DNA from: Oscillospiraceae bacterium
GTDB taxonomy: Bacteria; Bacillota; Clostridia; Oscillospirales; Oscillospiraceae
Assembly: GCA_902761635.1 (NCBI GenBank)
Contig: CACWLG010000043.1
Span: forward strand, 1 to 36,474
Length of the DNA stretch: 36,474 nucleotides
Direction of reading: 5' to 3'
Both the position numbers and the translations under genes were made by a program. The notes beneath the pieces are model-generated. The model was not told where the DNA came from. It ran no database searches and saw only the letters and a list, made by a program, of their open reading frames with translations. Of this stretch, positions 15,738 to 24,400 are shown piece by piece (the stretch's first letter is position 1; each line of letters starts with the position of its first letter).

Positions 15738-15884
15738 TCAAGGACAGCCTGAGAATATCACACGAACCGTCACAGAAGGCGCACACTGCCGGCAAAGCGG
15801 CGCGATCCGCGCGGATTTTCGATCCATGATCTGCTTCTCTGTGGAGAATTGCAGGTCATGGAGCTTGTTCGGGTCAAATGGCAT
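15738..15884 (-). CDS. Hypothetical 48-residue ORF after mod
   Basis: ATG 15884 lies 14 bases past the mod stop and has GGGGAGGATTTTACC in front, so it is probably translated with mod. The product starts MPFDPNKLHDLQFSTEKQ, and its second half is Cys-, Val- and Arg-containing with no recognisable motif. The second half reads less like natural protein than the first, so it may be the 5' stump of a longer gene lost by deletion or frameshift. I do not recognise it. Confidence 0.4.
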   Translation of the reverse strand: MPFDPNKLHDLQFSTEKQIMDRKSARIAPLCRQCAPSVTVRVIFSGCP

Positions 15885-15898
15885 GGTAAAATCCTCCC

Positions 15899-17932
15899 CT
15901 ACAGCACTTGCAGTAATTGATCTTTTCTATATTCTATCTCCCAAACAGTTTCATCCCCACAAATATTCCGGATTTTCAGGCGGAGGGGTTTGGCGTCGCT
16001 GGTGATGGAGCCGTCCCAGAAGGTTTTGGTCTTGGTGCCGTTGCGGACAACATAGCCGAGCTTGTCGATTTTGATCTCGCTATCGGAGTGCCATTCGCCC
16101 GTGGCGGCGGTGCAGTCCAGGCTCAGGAATTCGATCAGTTCCAGCCCCTCGTCACTGATTTCGATGGGCTTGAAGCCCTTCTTGCCGGCGTTGAGCTGGC
16201 CTTTCCAGTTATACTCCTGGATTTTGCCCATGACCCGGTCGCTGAGGAACTTGTCCACGGTGACGCGCCAGCCGCCGAACAGGTCTTCGTGTATCTCCTC
16301 GGCGTAGAACTCGGCATAGTCCCCGATGACCACATCGTCCAGCACCGCTTTCATGTCGCGCAGTTCGATTTCTACCGTGGTGCTGTCGTCGTCCCGGATA
16401 AACTTCCTGATCTCGTCCTCGCTGGTAATGTCGATGTAGTAGACGATGACCTTCTTCACGCTGCCGTCCAGCTCGGGGATAGCCTGGTGGATGATGCGGT
16501 TCACGGTGACCTCGTCCAGCAGCTTGGAGGAAGAGTCCATCAGATTTGGCACATAGACCGGAACCATGCCGAGCTTGCTGTCGGAGATGGCGCCCTCCCA
16601 GAAGGAACCCAGAGAGTCCTCATTCTTTAAACCGGGAATGAGGGCTTTGATTTTGTCCATGGTCTGTACGGGATTGCGGAAGAGCTGCACGCCGTCCTTG
16701 ATCTCCAGCACGTCGAAGGCCGCGCCGTCCGCTTTCAGCCGGTCACGAGTGGTCTGGATGGAGTTGAGGCCGATGTCGCAGTGAACAAAGCGCCGCCCCA
16801 ACTTGGCCGCCACAGCAGCCGTCACACCGCTGCCGCCGAAGAAGTCAGCGACGAGCATACCGGGATTGGAGGATGCTTTGATGATACGTTCCAGGAGCGC
16901 TTCGGGCTTTTGTGTTGCGTAATCCAAGCGTTCTTCGGCAACCGGATTGATGACAAAAATATCAGTCCACAAATTTTGAATTGGGCTACCTTCCCATTCA
17001 TCAAGAAATTGCTTTCTTTCTATACGCTGTTCTTTTTTTGCTGGAAATTTTAGGCGTCCTTCTTTCTCGTACCGCTCCATAGTTTCGTAAGAAACTGACC
17101 ACCCGTTTTTTGGCGGTTTATAACCCTTATACTCATATACTAAGGATGGACTAAAAGATGGACTGACAAGAGGACTAAGCCTATATTTACGGCCATCTCC
17201 GTCATCGTACTTAAACCTTTTTAGGTATTCCGCTTGCCCGTCTTTCGTTAAAGGGGTATGGAAGCAATATTCATCGCACATGGAATAGTAAAAAATGCTG
17301 TCAGTAACTATTCCATATTGATTCGTCTGACCAAGATTTCCTTGCTTGCGTTTCCAAATAATTTCATTCTTAAAGTTTTCTTCGCCAAACACTTCATCAA
17401 GAAGAATCTTAACATAGTGCCCGATATGATAGTCCAAGTGCACATAAATCGACGCTGTTTCACTCATGACGCTCTTGATCGCCATGAGGTTTTCATACAT
17501 CCAGTTGAGATACTTCTCCTTATCCCAGACGTCGCCGTACATCTTTTCCTCGAAGGTTTTGAGCTCGTCAATGTCCAGCTCCTGCTCGGCCTGGGCGATA
17601 GCCTCCGCAACCGTGGGATTCCGGCGGATATACACCTGCTTGGCATAGTCGGCCCCGCTGGCAAAGGGCGGGTCGATGTAAACCAGATCGACCTGAATGC
17701 CCTGCTCCTTGAGATAAGCGCAGGCAGAGACGCATTCGCCCCGGATGACCATGTTGCCGTCCGTGTTGTCACCCACGGTCTCCTGTTTCTCCATCTCATA
17801 CAAGGGCATACCGCGCTGCAAGACCATGGAAACATCATCCGCGCCCTTGTATTTCAATATCCGGTTGAAATTCCCCAGCACCGCCTGCCCCTCGACTGGC
17901 TCCGGGATGAAAGGTATGTATTTAATCGGCAT
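15899..17932 (-). CDS. mod: Type III restriction-modification methyltransferase (Mod)
   Basis: Beta-class DNA adenine-N6 methyltransferase of 677 residues that gives a type III system its target specificity. Catalytic motif IV DPPF is at 87-90 and the SAM-binding motif I FFGGSG at 364-369, the beta order. Between them, about residues 190-335 form the target recognition region, whose DNA is visibly more AT-rich than the rest. The C-terminal 280 residues resemble the Res-interacting/variable part of Mod proteins. ATG 17932 overlaps the preceding gene by 11 bases with only a weak AGAGACGG ribosome site, implying coupled translation. Here mod is last, after res, the reverse of the classical EcoP1 order. 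Confidence 0.92.
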   Translation of the reverse strand: MPIKYIPFIPEPVEGQAVLGNFNRILKYKGADDVSMVLQRGMPLYEMEKQETVGDNTDGNMVIRGECVSACAYLKEQGIQVDLVYIDPPFASGADYAKQVYIRRNPTVAEAIAQAEQELDIDELKTFEEKMYGDVWDKEKYLNWMYENLMAIKSVMSETASIYVHLDYHIGHYVKILLDEVFGEENFKNEIIWKRKQGNLGQTNQYGIVTDSIFYYSMCDEYCFHTPLTKDGQAEYLKRFKYDDGDGRKYRLSPLVSPSFSPSLVYEYKGYKPPKNGWSVSYETMERYEKEGRLKFPAKKEQRIERKQFLDEWEGSPIQNLWTDIFVINPVAEERLDYATQKPEALLERIIKASSNPGMLVADFFGGSGVTAAVAAKLGRRFVHCDIGLNSIQTTRDRLKADGAAFDVLEIKDGVQLFRNPVQTMDKIKALIPGLKNEDSLGSFWEGAISDSKLGMVPVYVPNLMDSSSKLLDEVTVNRIIHQAIPELDGSVKKVIVYYIDITSEDEIRKFIRDDDSTTVEIELRDMKAVLDDVVIGDYAEFYAEEIHEDLFGGWRVTVDKFLSDRVMGKIQEYNWKGQLNAGKKGFKPIEISDEGLELIEFLSLDCTAATGEWHSDSEIKIDKLGYVVRNGTKTKTFWDGSITSDAKPLRLKIRNICGDETVWEIEYRKDQLLQVL

Positions 17933-18545
17933 GTTTGCTTACCGTCTCTTTCTTATCTTTGCGACAGTTATAATAATTCATATAGGTTCTGAGCTTATCT
18001 AACGCTGATTGCAGTTGTTCTATATAGGCTACTGATTCTTTACCAACATACTTCCACTCATTTTTTCTAATTTCTTTTTCTGAGATATCCCCTAAATAAT
18101 ACTTCATTACTTTGTCATTATCTTCAACAACAAAAAGATAAATATGCCTTGCAGTCTCCCATATTTCCATAATTATTTTATTTAGCTTGGTATTCTTTGG
18201 GAGAATATTTAGTTGGCACAAATGAAAATAGACACTTTTGTTGTAAACATCTATTATGTTTTTGAAGTTCCTACGAATATCCTCAGCTGCGATCATGCCA
18301 TCAGGCCGGAGATTAGCATTTAATGCATTCATAAAATCATAGCACCCGATATACAATGAATAAATTACTCTATCACGTTCGTTGAAAAAAGTAATAATTG
18401 AAACAACACAAATCAGTATTCCGCTTGAAAATAGGCCTACAAGTATTCCGCTTATATACTCATCACACCTAAAAACATATGAGAAGAAAAGTGCAACAAA
18501 GGAAATTATTCCCGAACAAAGTGCTACATTCTTTTGTAATTTCAA
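17922..18545 (-). CDS. Unknown two-helix membrane protein inside the type III RM operon
   Basis: A 207-residue product with two adjacent transmembrane helices (about 8-25 and 31-53), then a cytoplasmic, mostly helical domain rich in Lys, Asn, Tyr and Ile. No catalytic motif is recognisable. The DNA is clearly AT-rich compared with all flanking housekeeping genes, suggesting separate acquisition. It starts at TTG 18545, overlapping the res stop as TTGA, with GGGAGG nine bases upstream. It ends 11 bases inside mod. Such tight embedding implies a role linked to the RM system, for example a membrane effector or anchor, but this is inference. Confidence 0.8.
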   Translation of the reverse strand: MKLQKNVALCSGIISFVALFFSYVFRCDEYISGILVGLFSSGILICVVSIITFFNERDRVIYSLYIGCYDFMNALNANLRPDGMIAAEDIRRNFKNIIDVYNKSVYFHLCQLNILPKNTKLNKIIMEIWETARHIYLFVVEDNDKVMKYYLGDISEKEIRKNEWKYVGKESVAYIEQLQSALDKLRTYMNYYNCRKDKKETVSKHAD

Positions 18546-21406
18546 AATTCTATGCCTCCCATAAATGTTGTTATAACTTTACTCGTTAAAGAAACACGCT
18601 CGTTGTCCGGCATGGTATCCTCCAAATACAAATACTCAATGCGCGCATAGCCGAAAGCCCTGTTGTTCTGCCGCAGGAATTCCGTCTCCATGAAACGGCG
18701 CTTGTCCTTGAATGTGGGATCGTTTGCGTAGATTTCGCCCTTGGTCTCCACGATAATGACCTTGTAGATTTCGCCATCTCTGCGCTGGAGGATCAGAAAG
18801 TCCGGCGTGTACATGCCGATATACTGCCACTTGCCGCCATTCTGCTTATAGCACTTGATCTTGAACTCGGTCATGGCACGGTCGCCGTTGTAATAGACCT
18901 CAAGCCCAAGCTCTTCCAACTGTGGGAAGGCCAGCGCTTCCCGCAGGAAGGTTTGCTCAAAGCCGCTGTCCGTGTGATAAGGCAGATAGTGAAAGCTGCG
19001 ATCCTTGAATTCCGGCGGTGCATACTGTTTTTTCAGGTCGTCCGCCATGGCAGTATTGCCCAAATCCTCCAGCAACCGGATCGTCTCCTTGACCTTCTCG
19101 GGCATTTTTATTTTGCCCTGGTCTGCCTGTATGATCTTTTCAACCAGCTCCTGCGCTGGGTAATAATCCTCCGGCTTTTCTGTGTAGACCGGGGATGTGA
19201 GGTTTTCGATCCGCAGCAGACTCGCGTCAGCAGGGATTACTTCTTCATCCGTCCAGTAGCTGCGCTTCCGGGCAAAGGCTTTGCGGATGTTTGCCTCCAC
19301 AGATGCGCGATCATAGCGGGAGCTGTAAGCACGGTTTCCGTCTTTTTCGTATGTAATGGTCTCGAACACCGCGCGCAGCAGCTCGCGGTAAGGTTTCAGC
19401 TCCTCCATGCTGAGCGTGCCGAAACTCCCTTTTACGATCCCGTACAGCCAGGCGTCAAAGCCGGCATATTCCGTGCCGCGCTCGGTATCGTCCACCTCGA
19501 TTTTCCGATCTTCCATGCTGAGGTCTGTCGTGCGGATGATACTGCTGATGCTCTTCGCATTGTCCGCAGCGGCGGGAATATTTTTTTCGGGGGCAAGCTC
19601 TTCAATGTTTTCTTCTGTATAGCGGATCGCAAGCTGATAAAAGTCGATTTTCGGCAGCTTCAGGTGCTCCATACGGCTGTAGCGGTTGAGTTCTGTCTTG
19701 CCGGGGCCTCCGTTGGCAAACTCCTTGAGGGAAATGTGGTGCTGTTGCTGGAGCTGCTCGTTGAGCTTGGCGGCGTTTGTGTCGTTGAGATAGATGAGCG
19801 CCGTCTCCGGGCTGCCCTTCACGACCTGACGCAGACAGCGGCAGGAGGTCTGCAGCACCATGTTCTTCGGGCAGTCACCCTCCTGAGAGAGAATGATTCC
19901 GGTGAGGCTGCGGCAGTCCCAGCCCTCCTTGCCGATCTGCACCAGCAGGATGATCCGGGTTTTGGAGATGGCTTTGTCCAGAATGTCAAACTCCATCTGA
20001 TTGTCAGCGGGCGCTTTATACTTCTTGGCATTGGGGTCCTTGCTGTTGGATTCCCGATAGAAACGCAGGATGCTCCCCTCACTCAACCCATACTCTTTGG
20101 CAACACGCAGGACGAGAGGATATACAAGCTCCTCCAGCTTGGAAATCGTGCCGCAGTAAATGCCCAGCTTGGCGGTGGTGCCGTCAGCGTAAACAGTATC
20201 CTTATAGGTGTCCAGGAAAGTGCGGACGCCGTCTTCAATGATGCGGGCGCTGCTGGCCTGTTCCGCAATGTCAATGAGCGGATAGAAATATACGATGTTG
20301 CTGATCTCCGCCGTGGCGACAGAGAGACCGGGGATCACTTCAATTTTCTCGGCCTTGTCGAGATAGGGAGTACCGGAAAAGCCGGCAACCATGTTTATAG
20401 CCCCATTCTCTGACCAGCGGTTCACAACCGCACGCAGCTTGCGCTCCTGCTCCTTGTCCGCATTGCTGACAGCGTGGTGGACCTCGTCAATGAAAATGGC
20501 AAGCGCGGGCAGTTTCCCAATCAGGAAACGCAGCTCGTTTGCCTGCTTTTCCGCTTCATCACTCCACGCATCCAACAAAATTTGGCCGTCCTTTTCTGCG
20601 ACTCGATCAAGAATGACCTTTTCCGCATTCGTCACGGCTACTAACCCGAACAGTTCATTCAGCGGCTGATGGTTCGCAATCTTCTGCACGTTCGGATTCT
20701 TCGTTTTGTTGGATTTCTTTGCGGTCTTGTTCTGATCCAGAACTTCAAAAGAAATCATACGCTTGATCTCAGACGCGGCGGGTTCCGGCAGCACCCAGGC
20801 GGGGTCAAATTTCTGAATGGTGCGAAGGCTCGGCACCACGGAGGACTTGAGGCCGGAAGGCGCAAAGATAATAAAGTTATGTGCGAAGGCTGGATTCATC
20901 GGCTCATTCGCCGCAAAATACAGATCCAGATAAATGAAAGCCGCCATGAGAAACGTTTTGCCCGCGCCCATGGGAAGGCTGAACAGATAATCGGTATAGG
21001 AAACACCATAAAATGTGTCTATGAAAAATTTTCTGTAGTCGATGCCGGTCGGATCGTGTGCAATCTGCTGCTGCAGCTTTTTGGAAACCTGCTCGCCGCT
21101 GTCATTGGTCTGGCTTGCGTATTCGTAGAGCGCGGCGGCTGCGGGATTATTGCGCAAATAGTCCTTCACGCTGTCCGGGAGCGAAAGCTCCGCAATGTCC
21201 AGCGTGTTGAATATGCCATTTGTGAAAAGCTCATTCAGAGGTTTGCAGTCGCAGGCTACCTTCAAAAACAGATAGGTCTTGATGGCATCCACCTGCGCGT
21301 CGCGCATCTGCCCGGCTTTTACGATATAGTCCACCAGCGTCCGCACCGTGCAATCGCCCGAAGCAAACCACTGATCCCGTTTACGCTCGATCATTCTGTA
21401 GAACAT
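18542..21406 (-). CDS. res: Type III restriction enzyme helicase-nuclease subunit (Res)
   Basis: ATP-dependent SF2 translocase plus nuclease that cuts unmethylated DNA together with Mod. The 954 residues show Walker A PMGAGKT (145-151), Walker B DEVH (307-310), motif III FSGTP (343-347), GKEGWDC (492-498) and motif VI QTSCRCLRQV (519-528). The C-terminal PD-(D/E)xK nuclease has TPDF with D869, then VETKG with E887 and K889. All core motifs are intact, so the enzyme should be active. ATG 21406 follows GAGGAAAG. A TTGACA-type promoter lies about 45 bases further upstream. Confidence 0.93.
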   Translation of the reverse strand: MFYRMIERKRDQWFASGDCTVRTLVDYIVKAGQMRDAQVDAIKTYLFLKVACDCKPLNELFTNGIFNTLDIAELSLPDSVKDYLRNNPAAAALYEYASQTNDSGEQVSKKLQQQIAHDPTGIDYRKFFIDTFYGVSYTDYLFSLPMGAGKTFLMAAFIYLDLYFAANEPMNPAFAHNFIIFAPSGLKSSVVPSLRTIQKFDPAWVLPEPAASEIKRMISFEVLDQNKTAKKSNKTKNPNVQKIANHQPLNELFGLVAVTNAEKVILDRVAEKDGQILLDAWSDEAEKQANELRFLIGKLPALAIFIDEVHHAVSNADKEQERKLRAVVNRWSENGAINMVAGFSGTPYLDKAEKIEVIPGLSVATAEISNIVYFYPLIDIAEQASSARIIEDGVRTFLDTYKDTVYADGTTAKLGIYCGTISKLEELVYPLVLRVAKEYGLSEGSILRFYRESNSKDPNAKKYKAPADNQMEFDILDKAISKTRIILLVQIGKEGWDCRSLTGIILSQEGDCPKNMVLQTSCRCLRQVVKGSPETALIYLNDTNAAKLNEQLQQQHHISLKEFANGGPGKTELNRYSRMEHLKLPKIDFYQLAIRYTEENIEELAPEKNIPAAADNAKSISSIIRTTDLSMEDRKIEVDDTERGTEYAGFDAWLYGIVKGSFGTLSMEELKPYRELLRAVFETITYEKDGNRAYSSRYDRASVEANIRKAFARKRSYWTDEEVIPADASLLRIENLTSPVYTEKPEDYYPAQELVEKIIQADQGKIKMPEKVKETIRLLEDLGNTAMADDLKKQYAPPEFKDRSFHYLPYHTDSGFEQTFLREALAFPQLEELGLEVYYNGDRAMTEFKIKCYKQNGGKWQYIGMYTPDFLILQRRDGEIYKVIIVETKGEIYANDPTFKDKRRFMETEFLRQNNRAFGYARIEYLYLEDTMPDNERVSLTSKVITTFMGGIEF

Positions 21407-21450
21407 GAGTCTTTCCTCGTGTGGTAATAATTGTCTTGTACGTTGCTCTT

Positions 21451-21479
21451 ATTTTCTTCTGGAATTGCAGATGTGTCAA
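21451..21479 (-). promoter_or_regulatory. Probable promoter of the res-mod operon
   Basis: On the - strand TTGACA (21479-21474), a 17-base spacer and GAAAAT (21456-21451) form a promoter with a perfect -35 and a 4/6 -10 box. The predicted start is near 21444, about 38 bases before the res start codon. Confidence 0.55.
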
Positions 21480-21694
21480 GAGCAAATGGGTAACAAAAAC
21501 ACAAGATATAGTTTCTTTATATGTTTGCTTCTCTCGAAAGCGATCTCTGATCGCGCAGCTTTCAGATGAAATCTGAAATTCTGATTGGGGCTTGGGGCGG
21601 AGCCTCAACAAGTTTTTGCGAGAGGCAAGAGGCAGGAAGATACTCTTGTTCAAAGTGTAGCCGCATCTGCTTTGCATGAAAAAGCGGCACGATA

Positions 21695-21733
21695 TAAAGA
21701 AAATCGGCTTGAATCGTAACGATTCAAGCCGAT
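21695..21733 (-). terminator. Terminator after the tRNA-Gln-like sequence
   Basis: A perfect 14-pair stem (21703-21716 with 21720-21733) with a three-base loop is followed on the - strand by TTTCTTTAT. It begins four bases after the CCA end of the tRNA-like sequence, as expected for a tRNA transcription unit. Confidence 0.82.
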
Positions 21734-21736
21734 ATC

Positions 21737-21811
21737 TGGCAGCGGGAGAAGGATTCGAACCCTCACATACGGAGTCAGAGTCCGCTGTGCTACCGGTTTC
21801 CTATTCCCTGC
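21737..21811 (-). pseudogene. Degenerate tRNA-Gln(CUG): 3' half intact, 5' half corrupted
   Basis: Read on the - strand, an intact anticodon arm (stem GCGGA/TCCGT, loop CTCTGAC, anticodon CTG), a four-base variable loop, a T arm with TTCGAAT, the 3' acceptor strand TCCCGCT, G73 and an encoded CCA are all present. The 5' acceptor strand (GCAGGGA) mismatches the 3' strand at positions 2 and 3 and gives only a wobble pair at position 1. The D arm (GGA...GCA) cannot pair. The 5' end overlaps the last 11 bases of the DUF3810 gene. Total length, 75 bases, is normal. It is either a decayed tRNA or a 3'-half remnant left by recombination at a tRNA-Gln attachment site. Confidence 0.6.
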
Positions 21812-22973
21812 CGTGCGATGCTTCCGGCGTCTCCCCGGCGGCAAAGTGCGCCGCAGCGGTCTCGCCGTAATAATTTACCAGCAGGTCCACACAGGCACCG
21901 TAGCTGCGCATGCCGAGCGTCTGCCCATAGCTTTGCAGAAAGCCCTCATACACGGTATTCGTCACCGTCTGGATCGGGGTATCGAACTGCGCCCAGTAGG
22001 CGTTGTTTGCCAGAAGATCCGCCTTGACCCCCTCGTCCAGACCACTGTAAATCATCCACAGAGCATGGGGGTCAACCCCGGCAAGCGCGTTTCCCAGGTG
22101 CACATAGGCCATCATGCAGGCGGAATAGCAATAGTCGGGATCGCCGCTTTCCAGCGACGCCAGCACCGCGACGAAATTTGCCTCCTGCTCCTTGGCTACG
22201 CCCCGCTGATGGGACAGCTCGTGCGCAACAGTGGCGGCGAAAAAGGCCTCCGGGAAGTCCAGATTGACGTTGGCCTCGGCGGTAAAGGGGCAGAAGAAGC
22301 CTGTGAAATCCATGATGCTCAGGATACGGGAGAAGAACATGCCCTTGGCCGGGATCTCCGGGCCGGCAAGGCAGGGAAAGCGCCGCTGCGCTGCGCGGAA
22401 AACCTCCGGTGAGCGCCTGAGCACCGCCGCCCTGTCCGTGCGGCAGAGGCCCGCGGCATCCCGGGGTACCTGTGGGGCGTATTCGTTCAGACGGTCTGCG
22501 AAAAAGAGCGTTACCAGCTCCAGCTCCTCGCGGCTTATCTCCTCCGTCTTTAAACCGCTGCGGGCGATGAAATCGTCTCCATAGTAGTACACGCCCCACA
22601 GCAGGCAGAAGAGCGCATAAACGGCAAGCCCCAGCGCCGTGAGACGCACAAGCAGGCAATAGAGCCGCTTTTTGCGTTCGCCCCGCAGGAGGAGCAGTGC
22701 AAGCTCTGAGAGTATGTAGACCAGTGTTCCGGCAAGGAACGCGGCGTACAGCCACTCTGCCAGGGAGAAGGGGAGGCGCGAAGTGCACCGGGCGAGGGCG
22801 CGGTGCAGCGGCTGCACCAGCTTTGCCGACAGTGCCTGCATGCACGCGGTGTCATGGCGCAGGATAAAAAACAGGAGGATCAGCCCTGCCCCCAGCAGCG
22901 CGATTCCGTGCGCGGCGGGACAGAGAGCAGGCATGGCGGCGGGGCCGCGTTTTTTGACAGCGCTCTTTTCCAT
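21801..22973 (-). CDS. DUF3810 membrane zinc-peptidase-like protein
   Basis: A 390-residue protein with three N-terminal helices (about 23-40, 70-95 and 106-128) and a large domain carrying HELSHQRGVAKEQEANF (about 252-268). That is an HExxH motif followed by an E, the pattern of gluzincin metallopeptidases, and this layout fits the DUF3810 family. The substrate is unknown; the domain is probably extracytoplasmic. No Shine-Dalgarno sequence precedes ATG 22973, and a promoter is spaced so that transcription should start at or next to the A of the ATG. The C-terminal codons run into the tRNA-like sequence, which supplies the TAG stop, so the natural end of the protein may have been altered. Confidence 0.85.
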   Translation of the reverse strand: MEKSAVKKRGPAAMPALCPAAHGIALLGAGLILLFFILRHDTACMQALSAKLVQPLHRALARCTSRLPFSLAEWLYAAFLAGTLVYILSELALLLLRGERKKRLYCLLVRLTALGLAVYALFCLLWGVYYYGDDFIARSGLKTEEISREELELVTLFFADRLNEYAPQVPRDAAGLCRTDRAAVLRRSPEVFRAAQRRFPCLAGPEIPAKGMFFSRILSIMDFTGFFCPFTAEANVNLDFPEAFFAATVAHELSHQRGVAKEQEANFVAVLASLESGDPDYCYSACMMAYVHLGNALAGVDPHALWMIYSGLDEGVKADLLANNAYWAQFDTPIQTVTNTVYEGFLQSYGQTLGMRSYGACVDLLVNYYGETAAAHFAAGETPEASHGRE

Positions 22974-22979
22974 GGGGAT

Positions 22980-23008
22980 ATTGTAGCGCAGGCCGGAGAA
23001 ACTTGCAA
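22980..23008 (-). promoter_or_regulatory. Promoter producing a probable leaderless DUF3810 mRNA
   Basis: On the - strand TTGCAA (23008-23003), a 17-base spacer and TACAAT (22985-22980) form a near-consensus promoter. Seven bases past the -10 box is 22973, the A of the start codon. Together with the absence of a ribosome site, this points to a leaderless transcript. Confidence 0.65.
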
Positions 23009-23109
23009 TGGATAAGCGTGGAAGCGCCTGCGATTCTATCCGTTTTTTCTATGGCCTTTCGCGGCGGGGCATGGTATAATACCAAAAAATGAAAAAAGGA
23101 GTCATGCAT

Positions 23110-24351
23110 ATGGCTGTTTTTCAGACGGCAGAGCTGCTGATCCCACGGGAAGACCTGCTTGAAAACTGGGCCGTCATCGCCTGCGACCAGTTCACCTCCC
23201 AGCCGGAGTACTGGAGAGAGGTGCGCGCGCAGGTGGGCGGCAGGCCCTCAACCTATCATATCACCTTCCCCGAGGCGGAGCTCGGCGGGGACAAGGCGGC
23301 GCGCATTGCCTCCATCAACGACCATATGCGCCGCTATCTGACGGAGGATATTTTTCGCTGCTTTCCCGAGGCCTATGTCTATGTGGAGCGCCGACTCTTC
23401 GACGGCTCGGTGCGCCGGGGCGTGGTGGGCGTGATCGACCTGGAGGAGTACGACTACCGCAGGGCTGCCGTTTCTGCTGTGCGCGCCACGGAGCAGACCG
23501 TGGAGGAGCGCATCCCCCCGCGGGTCCGGATCCGTCGGGACGCCGTCCTGGAGACAAGCCATGTGATGCTGCTGATGGACGACGCGTCGGGCCGGGTGCT
23601 TGATTCCCTGGAGGAGAAGAAGCAGACACTGCCGCTGCTCTATCGTTTCATGCTCATGCAGGGCGGGGACGAGATCATGGGGCGGCTCGTGCAGGGGGCG
23701 GATGCCAGGGCGCTGGATACGGCGCTGGCAGCCTATGAACGTGAAACGCGCGCACGTTTTGCCGAGACCGGGAAGGCGCCGCTCCTTTACGCGGTCGGTG
23801 ACGGCAACCACTCCCTGGCTGCGGCCAAGACCTGCTGGGAGGCGCTCAAGCGGGAGCGGCCGGAGCTCGCCGGGACGCGGCACCCCGCGCGCTACGCAAT
23901 GGTGGAGCTGCAGAACATCCGCGACAAGGCGCAGAAGTTTGAGCCCATCCACCGCCTGCTGACCAATGTGACGGTGAACAAGATCCTGTCTGCGGCAAAG
24001 GATATCTGCGGACCCGGCGGCTTTGCGGTCGACTGGCAGGCGGGTGAGCGGCAGGGAACACTGTTTCTCGACAAACAGCTCGGCTCGCTGCCGGTGGCGA
24101 TCCTGCAGCCGCTGCTGGACCGCTCACTCAGCGAGAGCGGCGGAAGCATCGACTATATCCACGAGGAGGAGACTGCCGCCAAGCTTGCCAAGCGCATCGG
24201 CGCCATCGCTTTTCTGCTGCCGAAGATCTCCAAGGACGATTTCTTCCACGGCATCGTGATGGACGGCGTGCTGCCACGCAAAACCTTCTCCATGGGCCAC
24301 GCCTGGGAGAAGCGCTACTACCTCGAATGCCGGAAAATCACAGAAGACTGA
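23110..24351 (+). CDS. DUF1015 family protein
   Basis: A conserved cytoplasmic protein of 413 residues, recognised by the family pattern: N-terminal PRED-LLENWAVIACDQFTSQPEYW, central YAVGDGNHSLAAAKTCWE (about 230-247), and the ARYAMVELQNIRD segment. The GDGNHS motif suggests a nucleotide- or metal-linked activity, but the family has no agreed function. ATG 23110 is preferred because AAGGAG ends eight bases before it; the in-frame ATGs at 23089 and 23104 are too early or too close. TATAAT at 23075-23080 is a plausible -10 box without a clear -35. A hairpin terminator follows the stop. Confidence 0.85.
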   Translation: MAVFQTAELLIPREDLLENWAVIACDQFTSQPEYWREVRAQVGGRPSTYHITFPEAELGGDKAARIASINDHMRRYLTEDIFRCFPEAYVYVERRLFDGSVRRGVVGVIDLEEYDYRRAAVSAVRATEQTVEERIPPRVRIRRDAVLETSHVMLLMDDASGRVLDSLEEKKQTLPLLYRFMLMQGGDEIMGRLVQGADARALDTALAAYERETRARFAETGKAPLLYAVGDGNHSLAAAKTCWEALKRERPELAGTRHPARYAMVELQNIRDKAQKFEPIHRLLTNVTVNKILSAAKDICGPGGFAVDWQAGERQGTLFLDKQLGSLPVAILQPLLDRSLSESGGSIDYIHEEETAAKLAKRIGAIAFLLPKISKDDFFHGIVMDGVLPRKTFSMGHAWEKRYYLECRKITED

Positions 24352-24353
24352 AA

Positions 24354-24400
24354 CACGACGGTATCCAAAATCAATCGGATACCGTCGTGCTATCTTTTTT
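24354..24400 (+). terminator. Intrinsic terminator after the DUF1015 gene
   Basis: A 13-pair stem (24354-24366 with 24377-24389) with a ten-base loop is followed by CTATCTTTTTT. It lies between convergent genes, and the T run touches the stop codon of the DUF4317 gene on the other strand. Confidence 0.82.

Larger units (their letters stand above)
21407..21736. other. AT-rich intergenic region between res and the tRNA-like sequence
   Basis: This 330-base stretch holds the res promoter (21451-21479), a perfect eight-pair hairpin TTTCAGAT/ATCTGAAA (21560-21578) of unknown role, a GC-rich hairpin-prone segment near 21585-21612, and the terminator of the tRNA-like sequence (21703-21733). No convincing coding frame is seen. 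It is the right border of the RM island. Confidence 0.5.

Noticed and set aside
15738-15747. Hairpin CTGTCC/GGACAG at the end of the 48-codon ORF as a terminator
   Set aside because: No T run follows on the - strand, and the stem is only six pairs.
21676-21870. Small + strand ORF reading EGFEPSHTESESAVL
   Set aside because: This is the familiar false protein produced by translating the antisense of a tRNA-Gln.
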